This document shows, one piece after another, positions 1-6,374 of a stretch of 21,133 bases of DNA. The stretch's first letter is position 1. The number at the start of each line of letters is the position of its first letter. Source of the stretch: a virus; IMG/VR virus record IMGVR_UViG_3300010885_004590, positions 1 through 21,133 of that record. The stretch is one strand, 5' to 3'. The notes under the pieces were generated by a model, which worked only from the letters and a program-made list of their open reading frames with translations, did not search any database and had not been told where the DNA came from. The position numbers were made by a program, and so were the translations under genes.

Positions 1-491
1 TCGTCATTGGTTAGGTCGTATGCTGCATAAGGGTTTATGGAACGAATATCAGTTGCGCCAGGATTAACGTAGAATGTAACTTCGTATCCGTTCCAATTCT
101 TGGTTTCTTCTTGAAGATGATTGCGGAAATCTTCGTTAAGCATTCTGCTTACTTCAACATCTGTAAGACCCACGTACTCTGGGTGTGCTTTACGGAATTG
201 AATGTAGTTAACGCCAATAAGGACGTCTAAATCTCCTGGTTCACGTGATGCTGACCATTGGTATGAGACTCCAGAGCCTGCAATCCATACACGACACCAT
301 AGGTCTGGGTGTCTATACTGAGAATTTAAGAAACCCATTAACAATTGCAAAATTCCATTGCGAACCCAGCCTTTGAGGTGCATACCGTCAAATAACTTTG
401 GGTCTAACTCAGACTCTGGGGCAGAGAAGTATGACGTTGCAGACCCTTGAATCAGGACTGGCTGAGCGTTGCTTCCACTGTACCTAAACAT
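1..491 (-). CDS. Nucleotidyltransferase-like protein, cut by window edge
   Basis: The first 163 residues are visible and the gene runs off the left edge. Residues 70-92 contain the hallmark of the polymerase beta-type nucleotidyltransferase fold: a Gly-Ser pair (G72-S73) followed, 13 residues later, by D87-L88-D89, the expected metal-binding acidic pair. In that family these residues transfer a nucleotide to a protein, RNA or small molecule; the substrate here cannot be told. The ATG at 489-491 is the first start after an in-frame TAA. It has no recognisable Shine-Dalgarno sequence, and a 7-bp hairpin spans the start codon. It is the most downstream gene seen in the leftward unit. Fold assignment is inferred from one motif, and the third carboxylate is not identified with certainty. 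Confidence 0.6.
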   Translation of the reverse strand, partial: MFRYSGSNAQPVLIQGSATSYFSAPESELDPKLFDGMHLKGWVRNGILQLLMGFLNSQYRHPDLWCRVWIAGSGVSYQWSASREPGDLDVLIGVNYIQFRKAHPEYVGLTDVEVSRMLNEDFRNHLQEETKNWNGYEVTFYVNPGATDIRSINPYAAYDLTND

Positions 492-505
492 GATAATAGT
501 TTAGG
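483..505. promoter_or_regulatory. Inverted repeat spanning a start codon
   Basis: CCTAAAC (483-489), a 9-base spacer and GTTTAGG (499-505) form a perfect 7-bp inverted repeat. On the minus-strand transcript it overlaps the ATG (491-489) of the nucleotidyltransferase-like gene, which lacks a Shine-Dalgarno sequence. It could damp initiation or be a protein-binding site. The arms are AT-rich, so the RNA hairpin would be only moderately stable and chance is possible. Confidence 0.4.
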
Positions 506-510
506 GGGTT

Positions 511-798
511 TTAGGCTTGTGAGGGGTCTATCCCGCGTTCTGATAATGCTTCAGCAATCTTTTTACGCTGTTCTTCTGTGGGGTTGGCTGGCTGCATTGC
601 ATCAACGATGTGCTTTGCAATACGGTCTGCTAATAACATCTCTTCAATTTCAGACGACAGTTGTTTGCTAGTTTGGTAGATATCATAAGTGGTTGCTTTA
701 CGGGCAACACCTACTGTAAGTACTTGGGTAGTAATTGAACCATCATGGTTAATTGCTACTACGTAAGATGCTTGTACGTCTGGTGTCTCTTCAGCCAT
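511..798 (-). CDS. Hypothetical small phage protein
   Basis: A 95-residue protein I do not recognise. It starts MAEETPDVQASYVVAINHDG. The N-terminal half looks like beta strands (YVVAINHDGS, TTQVLTVGVA). The C-terminal half is charged and probably helical (residues about 40-90), ending in a segment rich in Glu and Arg. There is no signal peptide, membrane segment or cysteine motif. Its ATG shares one base with the TAA of the upstream gene (TAATG), so it is probably translated by coupling or re-initiation. A 19-base gap separates it from the nucleotidyltransferase-like gene downstream. Confidence 0.75.
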   Translation of the reverse strand: MAEETPDVQASYVVAINHDGSITTQVLTVGVARKATTYDIYQTSKQLSSEIEEMLLADRIAKHIVDAMQPANPTEEQRKKIAEALSERGIDPSQA

Positions 799-1352
799 TA
801 TGGTCGTCCTTCTAGTAGTTTTTGTTTACGCTGGTTTACAGCGATTGATACTGGGCAGAAATTGCACAGATACGTCTTTGGGCCTGCTTCATCTTGATAT
901 TTTGCCATACCTTCTGCTTTACGTTCTTTAGCAGTGTTCGGTATAAGAAGTTTGCTGGAGTGTTGCCAATCATCGCAACCGTCTTTTGGCTTATTGTGGC
1001 GTTGGTAACAAGTCATTGCATCGTCAAGGAAAGTAGAACGTGACTCATAAAAGGTGTCATCTATTTCTGCTAGACCCTTAGAGCCTCCACCTTTAATCTG
1101 GCGGATAATTTCTTTTTTAGACTCAGTCTTTGCCCAAGCACGCAACGGCAAAACAAATAACTTACCTTTGTGGGGTTCTCCTGAAGGAAAGACGTGTTGC
1201 TCACAAGCAATTGCCAGTAAATGGTCTAACTCTGGGTCTCCGTCATAAGGCGGTAGTTCTTCCAAAGTGTCACAAACAAGGCAATGTAACAAACGAAACA
1301 TTGGTTCATCTGGTTTTTGGTCACGTTGACCCAGTAATGGGACGTTACTCAT
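798..1352 (-). CDS. Cysteine-rich hypothetical protein, possible metal binder
   Basis: A 184-residue protein of unknown function. It carries C24-x2-C27, an ACEQH segment (C50, H53), C115 with H119, C126 and C163-x2-C166 near the C-terminus. Two CxxC pairs plus further Cys/His suggest one or two zinc sites or an Fe-S cluster, but the spacing matches no family I can name. A basic GGGSKG stretch lies near residues 88-93. The start is an ATG preceded by AAGGAG at good spacing, one of the clearest ribosome-binding sites in this part of the window, and it follows a 33-base gap. It overlaps the next gene by one base (TAATG). Confidence 0.75.
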   Translation of the reverse strand: MSNVPLLGQRDQKPDEPMFRLLHCLVCDTLEELPPYDGDPELDHLLAIACEQHVFPSGEPHKGKLFVLPLRAWAKTESKKEIIRQIKGGGSKGLAEIDDTFYESRSTFLDDAMTCYQRHNKPKDGCDDWQHSSKLLIPNTAKERKAEGMAKYQDEAGPKTYLCNFCPVSIAVNQRKQKLLEGRP

Positions 1353-1385
1353 AGTGCTCCTTATAGTGTTCGGTTTAAATCTTTG

Positions 1386-1718
1386 CTAGTTTTTTGCTGC
1401 GTCGTGCCCTGACGTAAAGTGCCCGTTTAATGAACGACGAATATTATTCTGCAAACGTGAGGTTGTCTGGCTGTGCTTGTCGTTAGCAACGTGCCATCCG
1501 TAGTCACTTGAATGCCACGCAATCGGCGTGTCGTATGACTTTACCACATACGAAGGATTGTGCTGTTTCATAGTTTCGGCTTCGCCTTCAGACAGACGAC
1601 CAAGTGTACTACCTACTTCGTCAGGTGCTCCACCACGGCTGCTTGGGCCTTCAAAACGCTCACGATTAGCAACGGCTTCGCCTACGGTTTTGTGTGTAAC
1701 TCTACGTGCTTTAGCCAT
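1386..1718 (-). CDS. Phage protein with YVVxSYxTPIAW-type domain
   Basis: A 110-residue protein. Residues about 57-97 hold a small aromatic-rich domain (YVVKSYDTPIAWH, then GWHV and SQTTSRLQNNIRR). I have seen this pattern in many actinobacteriophage proteins, and from memory it corresponds to DUF8033; that label should be checked. The N-terminal 50 residues are basic and low in complexity, with a RFEGPSSRGG segment. No enzymatic residues are evident and the function is unknown. The ATG follows an AAAGGGA ribosome-binding site and begins 2 bases after the upstream stop. Confidence 0.75.
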   Translation of the reverse strand: MAKARRVTHKTVGEAVANRERFEGPSSRGGAPDEVGSTLGRLSEGEAETMKQHNPSYVVKSYDTPIAWHSSDYGWHVANDKHSQTTSRLQNNIRRSLNGHFTSGHDAAKN

Positions 1719-1720
1719 GG

Positions 1721-1969
1721 CTATCTGTCCCTTTCATTAGAAAATCTATTTTTTATTTTTTTGTCTAATTCGTTATCTGCGTACCATTCTCCGTGCTGAG
1801 CATCCATAGCATCTCGTTTATTTTGTTTTGCCTTTTTACGAGGAACGCTTACAGATTCACCAACAGCACGGTTCTTTGCTTTACCGCCAATGCGACGGTC
1901 ATTGAACAGGTTATGAGGTTGATTACGCTCAAAATCACCAGGGTCTGGTGCGCCGATTGCTGTTCTCAT
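1721..1969 (-). CDS. Small basic protein with FNDRR motif
   Basis: An 82-residue, highly charged protein. Residues 21-26 read LFNDRR, followed by a Gly/Lys-rich stretch and a PRKKAKQNKRDA segment. The FNDRR motif recurs at the very N-terminus of two neighbours (2720-2929 and 3140-3388); here it is internal, after 20 residues starting MRTAIGAPDP. No catalytic motif or membrane segment is visible, and much of the protein is likely disordered. Its ATG lies 3 bases after the upstream stop, with the leader GGGCAAGTAA formed by the end of that gene. Function unknown. Confidence 0.7.
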   Translation of the reverse strand: MRTAIGAPDPGDFERNQPHNLFNDRRIGGKAKNRAVGESVSVPRKKAKQNKRDAMDAQHGEWYADNELDKKIKNRFSNERDR

Positions 1970-1972
1970 AAT

Positions 1973-2146
1973 TTACTTGCCCTTAAATAATGCGTTGCCA
2001 ATAACGCCGCCTAAATAATGTTCGTTTTCATGTGTTTTGTAATCAAAGTTTGGGTCGTGGTGAATCATTCCGCAAGTTTTGCATGGGTTGTTGTAATCCA
2101 TTTGACGCTTAGGGTCAGTGCTGCGGTCTGGAACTGATTTAGCCAT
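1973..2146 (-). CDS. 57-residue protein with half zinc ribbon
   Basis: A short gene filling the interval between two larger ones. The protein starts MAKSVPDRSTDPKRQ, has C22-x2-C25 followed by G26 and H29-H30, and ends FKGK. One CxxC plus two histidines could form a compact zinc site, though a second pair is not obvious. It begins with ATGGCTAAA two bases after the upstream TAA. The end of that upstream gene (AAGGGTAAC) serves as its ribosome-binding region, the same junction design as its neighbours. Frame, junctions and the shared ATGGCTAAA start support it as real. Function unknown. Confidence 0.7.
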   Translation of the reverse strand: MAKSVPDRSTDPKRQMDYNNPCKTCGMIHHDPNFDYKTHENEHYLGGVIGNALFKGK

Positions 2147-2148
2147 GA

Positions 2149-2319
2149 TTAGTTACCCTTTTCATAATCATCTTTGTGTAACTTCATGGCTTGTTTTTTA
2201 GTGTACCCCATATATTGTTTTGAATTTAGTACACCATCAGACAAATGAGAGATTACGTATGCACCTGATGGCATTGCTTTTTCCACCGACATATCAGAGT
2301 ACTTAATTTTTTTAGCCAT
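2149..2319 (-). CDS. 56-residue hypothetical protein
   Basis: A short gene whose product starts MAKKIKYSDMSVEKAMPSGA and ends DDYEKGN. The middle (YVISHLSDGVLNSKQYMGYT) reads like a small beta-rich unit followed by a helix (KKQAMKLHKDDYEK), so it may be a mini-domain rather than a disordered tail. No cysteines, membrane segments or known motifs are present. It sits 2 bases after the upstream stop and 2 bases before the next ATG, with the shared taatcATGGCTAAA junction on both sides. Function unknown. Confidence 0.65.
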   Translation of the reverse strand: MAKKIKYSDMSVEKAMPSGAYVISHLSDGVLNSKQYMGYTKKQAMKLHKDDYEKGN

Positions 2320-2321
2320 GA

Positions 2322-2717
2322 TTACTTACCCATGTTCTTTTTACGTTGCTGTTGTTTTTTTGCAAGACCCTTTGCCATATCTCCACCCTTTACAACTTTC
2401 CCACTTTGAATAACCCCAGAACCGCCTCTGGATACTGCTTTTTTCTTTAGGTTATTTCCTCTTGCAACGGCAGAACCACTAACTGGTCCAGAAAACTTTT
2501 TGCGTGTAATTTTAAAAGCATCTTTTGTTATGGGGTCTCCCAGTTCAAGAGTATATGCAGAATTAGTTTTAGGGTCAATTTTAATCCCTCGTGTGTTAAC
2601 TAATCCAGCACTGTCTTTTGCATTATCACTTGCAGACTTTCGGTTTTCTTTTTGTTCTTTAGCACGAGCACGAAGACCTTTTTCAGCCTCTTTGTCACCT
2701 TTGCGAATGATAGCCAT
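2322..2717 (-). CDS. Very basic low-complexity protein
   Basis: A 131-residue Lys/Arg-rich protein. The first 35 residues are a charged helix-like segment (KGDKEAEKGLRARAKEQKEN). A middle part with more ordered character (residues about 45-75, TRGIKIDPKTNSAYTLELGD) is followed by a Gly/Lys-rich tail containing GGSGVIQSGKVVKGGDM and KKQQQRKKNMGK. The net charge suggests binding to nucleic acid or another polyanion, which is inference only. It follows the upstream stop by 2 bases, and its own end (ATGGGTAAG) forms the leader of the next gene. Confidence 0.7.
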   Translation of the reverse strand: MAIIRKGDKEAEKGLRARAKEQKENRKSASDNAKDSAGLVNTRGIKIDPKTNSAYTLELGDPITKDAFKITRKKFSGPVSGSAVARGNNLKKKAVSRGGSGVIQSGKVVKGGDMAKGLAKKQQQRKKNMGK

Positions 2718-2719
2718 GA

Positions 2720-2929
2720 TTACTTCTTTCCTTCAGAGTAAGTGCGCGTTGCGTACAATGATGTTGAACCGTTTACTTTTTTTGGGGTTTTACGTTCTTC
2801 ATTGTGACGTTCTGCTGTGCAACCTTCTTTTGCTACACACATATCAAAAACAGGACCATAATTATCGCCACCCACGCTATACCACTCGTGTTTGTGTTTA
2901 GGTACGGACCTACGGTCATTGAACTCCAC
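2720..2929 (-). CDS. Small FNDRR protein with Cys/His pair, GTG start
   Basis: A 69-residue protein beginning MEFNDRRSVPKHKHEW. It has H12, H14, C31 and C37, with C37 followed by TAERH, which could make a small zinc site. A Trp-Tyr and Gly-rich stretch (WYSVGGDNYGPVF) lies between. FNDRR at residues 3-7 matches the neighbour at 3140-3388. The start is GTG (2929-2927). The upstream TAA lies only 2 bases before it and no ATG is available nearby, so GTG is the natural choice, with GGTAAGTAACC as leader. The C-terminus is EGKK. Function unknown. Confidence 0.7.
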   Translation of the reverse strand: MEFNDRRSVPKHKHEWYSVGGDNYGPVFDMCVAKEGCTAERHNEERKTPKKVNGSTSLYATRTYSEGKK

Positions 2930-2931
2930 GG

Positions 2932-3138
2932 TTACTTACCTGGGTTTACCTTAGTTGGAAACTCTGTTGTTACAAAACCATAGTTGTAAAACGGGTTAAG
3001 TGATGCACGGTTGTCTACAGTTGCTGAGTCTCCAAAACCTGGAATAACTTCAGTATCTGGACGCACCTTGCGATACTTACCATCTGTTGCGCCCTCGTCT
3101 AAGGACTTGTTCATTGAGCGTGATGAATTAACTGTCAT
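2932..3138 (-). CDS. 68-residue hypothetical protein
   Basis: Starts MTVNSSRSMNKSLDEGATDG. It is polar and probably mostly disordered. A Pro/Gly-containing centre (VIPGFGDSATVDNRASLNPF) leads into YNYGFVTTEFP and the C-terminal NPGK that recurs in style among neighbours. The DNRASLNPF segment is loosely reminiscent of the FNDRR motif next door but not the same. There are no cysteines or membrane segments. It lies 1 base after the upstream stop and 2 bases before the next start. Function unknown. Confidence 0.65.
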   Translation of the reverse strand: MTVNSSRSMNKSLDEGATDGKYRKVRPDTEVIPGFGDSATVDNRASLNPFYNYGFVTTEFPTKVNPGK

Positions 3139-3139
3139 T

Positions 3140-3388
3140 TTAGTAACCTATGCTTCTTCGTACTTTGATGGGCTTACCTTGTGTTGCACGTTCGTCGTTA
3201 TCAATTTTATCTGAAGCAATTTCATAGGCTTTTTTTCTAGGAGTTCCGTGTACGCCCATTGCTTCTTTTGCTTTTGCGTGAACAAAACCTCTTGAAGTAG
3301 CGTCAGAAAGATTGCTATCAGCAGTTAGCGCTGGGCCATTAGCAGCCTTAAGTGCACGCTTTGTTGCACGACGGTCATTAAATAACAT
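3140..3388 (-). CDS. Small basic protein with N-terminal FNDRR motif
   Basis: An 82-residue protein starting MLFNDRRATKRALKAANG. The motif at residues 3-7 is identical to that in the genes at 1721 and 2720. The remainder is Ala/Lys-rich, with TSRGFVHAKAKEAMGVHG, then TPRKKAYEIASDKI and a basic end (KVRRSIGY). The PRKKA segment also occurs in the 1721 gene (VPRKKAKQNK), so the two may be diverged paralogues. The ATG shares one base with the upstream TAA (TAATG). No enzymatic motif is visible. Function unknown. Confidence 0.7.
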   Translation of the reverse strand: MLFNDRRATKRALKAANGPALTADSNLSDATSRGFVHAKAKEAMGVHGTPRKKAYEIASDKIDNDERATQGKPIKVRRSIGY

Positions 3389-4419
3389 TAGTTACCACCT
3401 TTATCTGTCTGCATCTGGCGGAACGCACGTTCCTCTTCTGCTTTTTTTCCTGCTTTAAGTGTATCTCCTACGGCTTCTTTTGTTGCGTTTAACATCTTTT
3501 CTGTACCAGGAAGTTTGCTATCTATGTGGTTATGGGCCAGTTGTAGCATGGTGTGGATGGGTTTGGACATGTTCTTTTCCCCAATTGCTCCATGTACAAC
3601 TTGAAAACTCTTTTGGGCTTGTCGGTAAGCGCCGCTTCCGTGCTCTGACGACGCCATAGCATCTAGGTGGCCTACTGCTCTATCCACGTGCTCTTTTGCC
3701 GTAGCGTGGTCAACACCAAGACCAGAACGGTTACCTTTGGTGTTTTTAGGGATGTTAACTCGTACTCCGCCACGAGGTCCTGGAAGTGGTGCTGGACGAC
3801 CTTCTGGCATCATTACGTCACGACCTGCTGTTGGCAAAACTGTGCGCTTTGCATCTGAGTGTACTTCATCAATATTTTCTGGATTAACACGCATCATGCG
3901 TCCATCGCTATGTTTATAAATTTGACCAATACGTGGAAGACTTGGACCTGCCGATTGTGTTGGTCTGGTTTGGTCACGAACAACTCTGGAAGGAATTCCA
4001 CGTTTTAATTCTGGGTTTGTTGCTGGACGAATTGTTTCTCCAGTAACCGCTGTTAATCTTTTTCCTGGCGTTTGAGGGTCAGGTGATTTAACGTTTGTAG
4101 GAGTTGCAGGAACTCGTGGGATTGCTCGTCCAGTTGTCTTGTCACGAAGTACGGCTGGTTTAACTGGTTTAGGTTTTGAGCCTTGAATTTCCAAGTGACG
4201 TTTCATAACGGCGTCAACTGTTGTACGGTCAAGTTGAGCAGTCTTTAAATGTTCTTTTAATGCATTTGGTTCCATGCTTGCTATTTTTTCAACTCCTGCA
4301 GAATCAGGAATTAAAGATTTGACAGCACCAATATTTTTTGACTTTTCACTCATCGGTATATGTGGAGCAACGTCCATTTTAGCAGCGTCGCTTTTAATAA
4401 CCTTCTTTTTACGTGCCAT
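3388..4419 (-). CDS. Long Pro/Arg-rich protein with helical C-terminus
   Basis: At 343 residues this is the largest gene of the left block, and I do not recognise it. Residues 1-80 are charged and likely helical. Residues about 80-235 are rich in Pro, Arg, Thr and Gly (TGRAIPRVPATPTNV, RPAPLPGPRGGVRVNIP) and probably disordered, with a YKHSDGRMMRVNPENIDE patch. Residues about 240-335 look like a helical bundle (DHATAKEHVDRAVGHLDAMA onward). It starts one base into the upstream stop (TAATG). The shape resembles linker, scaffold or virion-associated proteins, but nothing decides this. Confidence 0.7.
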   Translation of the reverse strand: MARKKKVIKSDAAKMDVAPHIPMSEKSKNIGAVKSLIPDSAGVEKIASMEPNALKEHLKTAQLDRTTVDAVMKRHLEIQGSKPKPVKPAVLRDKTTGRAIPRVPATPTNVKSPDPQTPGKRLTAVTGETIRPATNPELKRGIPSRVVRDQTRPTQSAGPSLPRIGQIYKHSDGRMMRVNPENIDEVHSDAKRTVLPTAGRDVMMPEGRPAPLPGPRGGVRVNIPKNTKGNRSGLGVDHATAKEHVDRAVGHLDAMASSEHGSGAYRQAQKSFQVVHGAIGEKNMSKPIHTMLQLAHNHIDSKLPGTEKMLNATKEAVGDTLKAGKKAEEERAFRQMQTDKGGN

Positions 4420-4622
4420 TATCCAACCATACGATTCTTAGCACGCTTTGCTTGAATCTGGCTGTAACATTTAACGCAATTACCTTTGCTATACATGGCT
4501 TCTACTGGGTTCATAATAACGCCGCAAGATGGGCATGGCAATGAACCGCCATAGCGCATTGCATTCTCTGCAACTTGCTTGGCTTGAATTTCTAGCGGGA
4601 ATCCGCCGCCTTCCATATCCAT
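4419..4622 (-). CDS. 67-residue zinc-ribbon protein
   Basis: Two CxxC pairs, C30-x2-C33 and C49-x2-C52, separated by 15 residues form a treble-clef or ribbon-like zinc site (PCPSCGVIMN, then NCVKCYSQ). A short N-terminal helix (residues about 11-22) and a basic C-terminal helix (QIQAKRAKNRMVG) flank it. Such small ribbons usually bind nucleic acid or another protein; the target here is unknown. The ATG overlaps the upstream TAA by one base, with GGGGTAAG just upstream as leader. It also overlaps the downstream gene by one base. Confidence 0.75.
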   Translation of the reverse strand: MDMEGGGFPLEIQAKQVAENAMRYGGSLPCPSCGVIMNPVEAMYSKGNCVKCYSQIQAKRAKNRMVG

Positions 4623-5206
4623 TACTTACCCCGTTTCTTTGTCTCTGCTTCGCCATGGGCTTTTGCTTGTCCCATACCTGTGTCGTAATCTGTTGTTTCA
4701 GGAGTACTCATTGCTTTGTAGTTTAACTTGCCTGAGTTTGCTTCTCTAGCAACGGAACGGTCTGCGCCTAAAAATGCTACATCTGGGCGACCTTGGGCTT
4801 TAACTTTCCATTTAGGTGGTTTGTAATCTTCATTCCATTGAACGTGTGACAGTGGACGTAATCCACCCTTGGCATACATGTCTGGCAACTTAGGGTCAAA
4901 TGCTGAGGCGTGTGTTCCACCAGCCATTAACACAGCGTGCTCTGCAGCATGGCGAGCAACGTTTTGATATGGTGCATCTGGATGTTTAAATACTGAGTTA
5001 ATTTCTCCTGCTTGGTTTACTGCGTAACCCGCTAATCCATCTGGGGTTGAAAACATACGCATGTTCTTGTAGTCATTGACCTTGTGCACATCAACGGCTG
5101 CACCCATTGGGTTTGCTTTTTTTGCACGCTGAATAAAGGCTTTAAAGTGTCCAGCCTCTTTAGGTGAGTACTCTACAAAATGAGGAAACGCATCTTCTTT
5201 AGACAT
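4622..5206 (-). CDS. Putative GNAT-fold (acetyltransferase-like) protein
   Basis: A 194-residue protein. Residues about 50-135 follow a pattern I associate with GNAT-like domains in phage and polyvalent proteins. A strand-forming GLAGYAVNQAGEINSVF is followed by a helix containing ARHAAEHAVLMAGGTHASAF, then LPDMYAKGGLRPLSHVQWN and a KPPKWK segment. The small-residue turn before the helix would be the acetyl-CoA pyrophosphate loop, but the canonical Q/R-x-x-G-x-G/A is not clear, so catalytic activity is uncertain. The C-terminal 50 residues are polar and end KRGK. It overlaps the upstream stop by one base. The target is unknown; this is a fold guess from pattern memory. Confidence 0.5.
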   Translation of the reverse strand: MSKEDAFPHFVEYSPKEAGHFKAFIQRAKKANPMGAAVDVHKVNDYKNMRMFSTPDGLAGYAVNQAGEINSVFKHPDAPYQNVARHAAEHAVLMAGGTHASAFDPKLPDMYAKGGLRPLSHVQWNEDYKPPKWKVKAQGRPDVAFLGADRSVAREANSGKLNYKAMSTPETTDYDTGMGQAKAHGEAETKKRGK

Positions 5207-5568
5207 TAAATACCGCCTAAAGAGTTTGTAGATGTTCCGCTAAATCCTGCAGGACCTCCTGAGAACCAAGAAATGCGTGGCTCTGCGTATACACGGTCAA
5301 TGGTTACTACGTCTGCAATACCTGGAGAACGACGGTCTCCATAACCATAACGGTCTGGAAACAAACGAATTTGTGGCAGTGGTGGGCGAACCATTGCTTG
5401 AATATCAGCACCAGGAATTTGCATAACCATTAGGGCTTGTTGAGTTAGGCGTTCCATGTTTGTTGCCCATGGGCCGTTATAAGAATAACGTTTTGCTACT
5501 TGGTCAGGCTGTATCGGTGCACGCCACGGTTTTGTGTAGTCGTATACTCCATCAGTGTGTTGTGTCAA
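5206..5568 (-). CDS. Hypothetical protein, TTG start
   Basis: A 120-residue protein, MTQHTDGVYDYTKPWRAPIQ onward, rich in Pro, Tyr and Gly, with a short helix (residues about 38-50, NMERLTQQALMVM). The rest reads as extended or loop structure (RPPLPQIRLFPDRYGYGDRR). The reading frame is closed by TAA immediately before a TTG at 5568-5566, so TTG is the only start that uses the full frame. It overlaps the upstream stop as TTGA (4 bases), which fits re-initiation by a terminating ribosome. A later ATG (residue 38) would delete a third of the protein. Function unknown. Confidence 0.65.
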   Translation of the reverse strand: MTQHTDGVYDYTKPWRAPIQPDQVAKRYSYNGPWATNMERLTQQALMVMQIPGADIQAMVRPPLPQIRLFPDRYGYGDRRSPGIADVVTIDRVYAEPRISWFSGGPAGFSGTSTNSLGGI

Positions 5569-6101
5569 TTAGACCACGCGGGCCTTAAATAAGCGAGCAT
5601 TGCTTGACGACGTTCATTGATTTGTCCTGGCTCTGTAGCAATTGTATTTGCCTTACCATCGTTTACTAGGTGAGGTGCAGGAGTCAACCCAATTTGTGGA
5701 GCAGCACGTTCTGTTTGATAAACGTTTACACCATTGATGCGTACACGTGATGCTTTCATCTGACGTTCAATGCCTGACATATCATTAATGTTTTCAGGCC
5801 AAAAATACATGGATGGCTCAATACGCTCACCCTTGTGTACACCACGTTGATATGCTTTTTGATTTACACGGTTCTTAACGCTATCAAGTAAACGGTCATC
5901 ACGACGTGAACGGATTGTGCCTAGATAACCATCTGGATATTCTGCAGACGGAACTCTTCCCACACCAATGCGGGAAGCATCCATATTGTCACGGGCTACA
6001 GAAGTTCCTGCACCACCTTGATTGTTATAACCATACAGACCGCCGCCGCCAAGTGATTGCCAGTTTTGTGTGGCTGAATAGTTGTTAGTGCCGCCTGCCA
6101 T
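5565..6101 (-). CDS. Hypothetical Gly/Asn-rich N-terminus protein
   Basis: A 178-residue protein. Residues 1-35 are rich in Gly, Asn, Tyr and Gln (GGGGLYGYNNQGG) and probably flexible. A charged segment (SRRDDRLLDSVKNRVNQKAY) and a region with RIEPSMYFWPENIND follow, then likely short strands (SRVRINGVNVYQTERAAPQI). The tail contains a helical QINERRQAMLAYLRPAW. It shares with its downstream neighbour the theme of Asp-Arg pairs before basic stretches. No enzyme motif is present. It lies 3 bases after the upstream stop and overlaps the next gene by 4 bases (TTGA). Confidence 0.65.
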   Translation of the reverse strand: MAGGTNNYSATQNWQSLGGGGLYGYNNQGGAGTSVARDNMDASRIGVGRVPSAEYPDGYLGTIRSRRDDRLLDSVKNRVNQKAYQRGVHKGERIEPSMYFWPENINDMSGIERQMKASRVRINGVNVYQTERAAPQIGLTPAPHLVNDGKANTIATEPGQINERRQAMLAYLRPAWSN

Positions 6102-6104
6102 AAA

Positions 6105-6374
6105 CTATCCTTTTCCGAAACTAGCGCCTTTATCTGCCTCTGGTAACGCAGTTTGTTTTGTATCATCAAAATTAAATGTAGTTCCACGAGTCTTATTTGA
6201 GTAAGACATCGGTCTTCCTCCACCAAGGCCTCTGTTACGCCAAGCAGTTGCTTGGTTAGCAGAACCTGTGGTGCCAGAACTTAAAGACAATGGTGGGTCA
6301 GTATCTGGGCCATGATGAGTTGGCTGTCCAGAAAAATTATCATCCATAAATTCTGAAGAAGATAGAATTGACAT
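6105..6374 (-). CDS. Small Ser/Gly/Thr-rich hypothetical protein
   Basis: An 89-residue low-complexity protein starting MSILSSSEFMDDNFSGQP. It contains HHGPDTDPPLSLSSGTTG and WRNRGLGGGRPMSY and ends FGKG. It is almost certainly disordered, with no cysteines or hydrophobic helix. The ATG overlaps the upstream TAA by one base. Consistent frame, tight junctions and the shared style of its neighbours support it as a gene. The low complexity means homology searches may fail. Function unknown. Confidence 0.6.
   Translation of the reverse strand: MSILSSSEFMDDNFSGQPTHHGPDTDPPLSLSSGTTGSANQATAWRNRGLGGGRPMSYSNKTRGTTFNFDDTKQTALPEADKGASFGKG

Noticed and set aside
1353-1385. Possible promoter (TATAAG-like box) in the 33-base gap before the cysteine-rich gene.
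   Set aside because: The TATAAG overlaps the AAGGAG ribosome-binding site, and no convincing -35 element is at the right distance.
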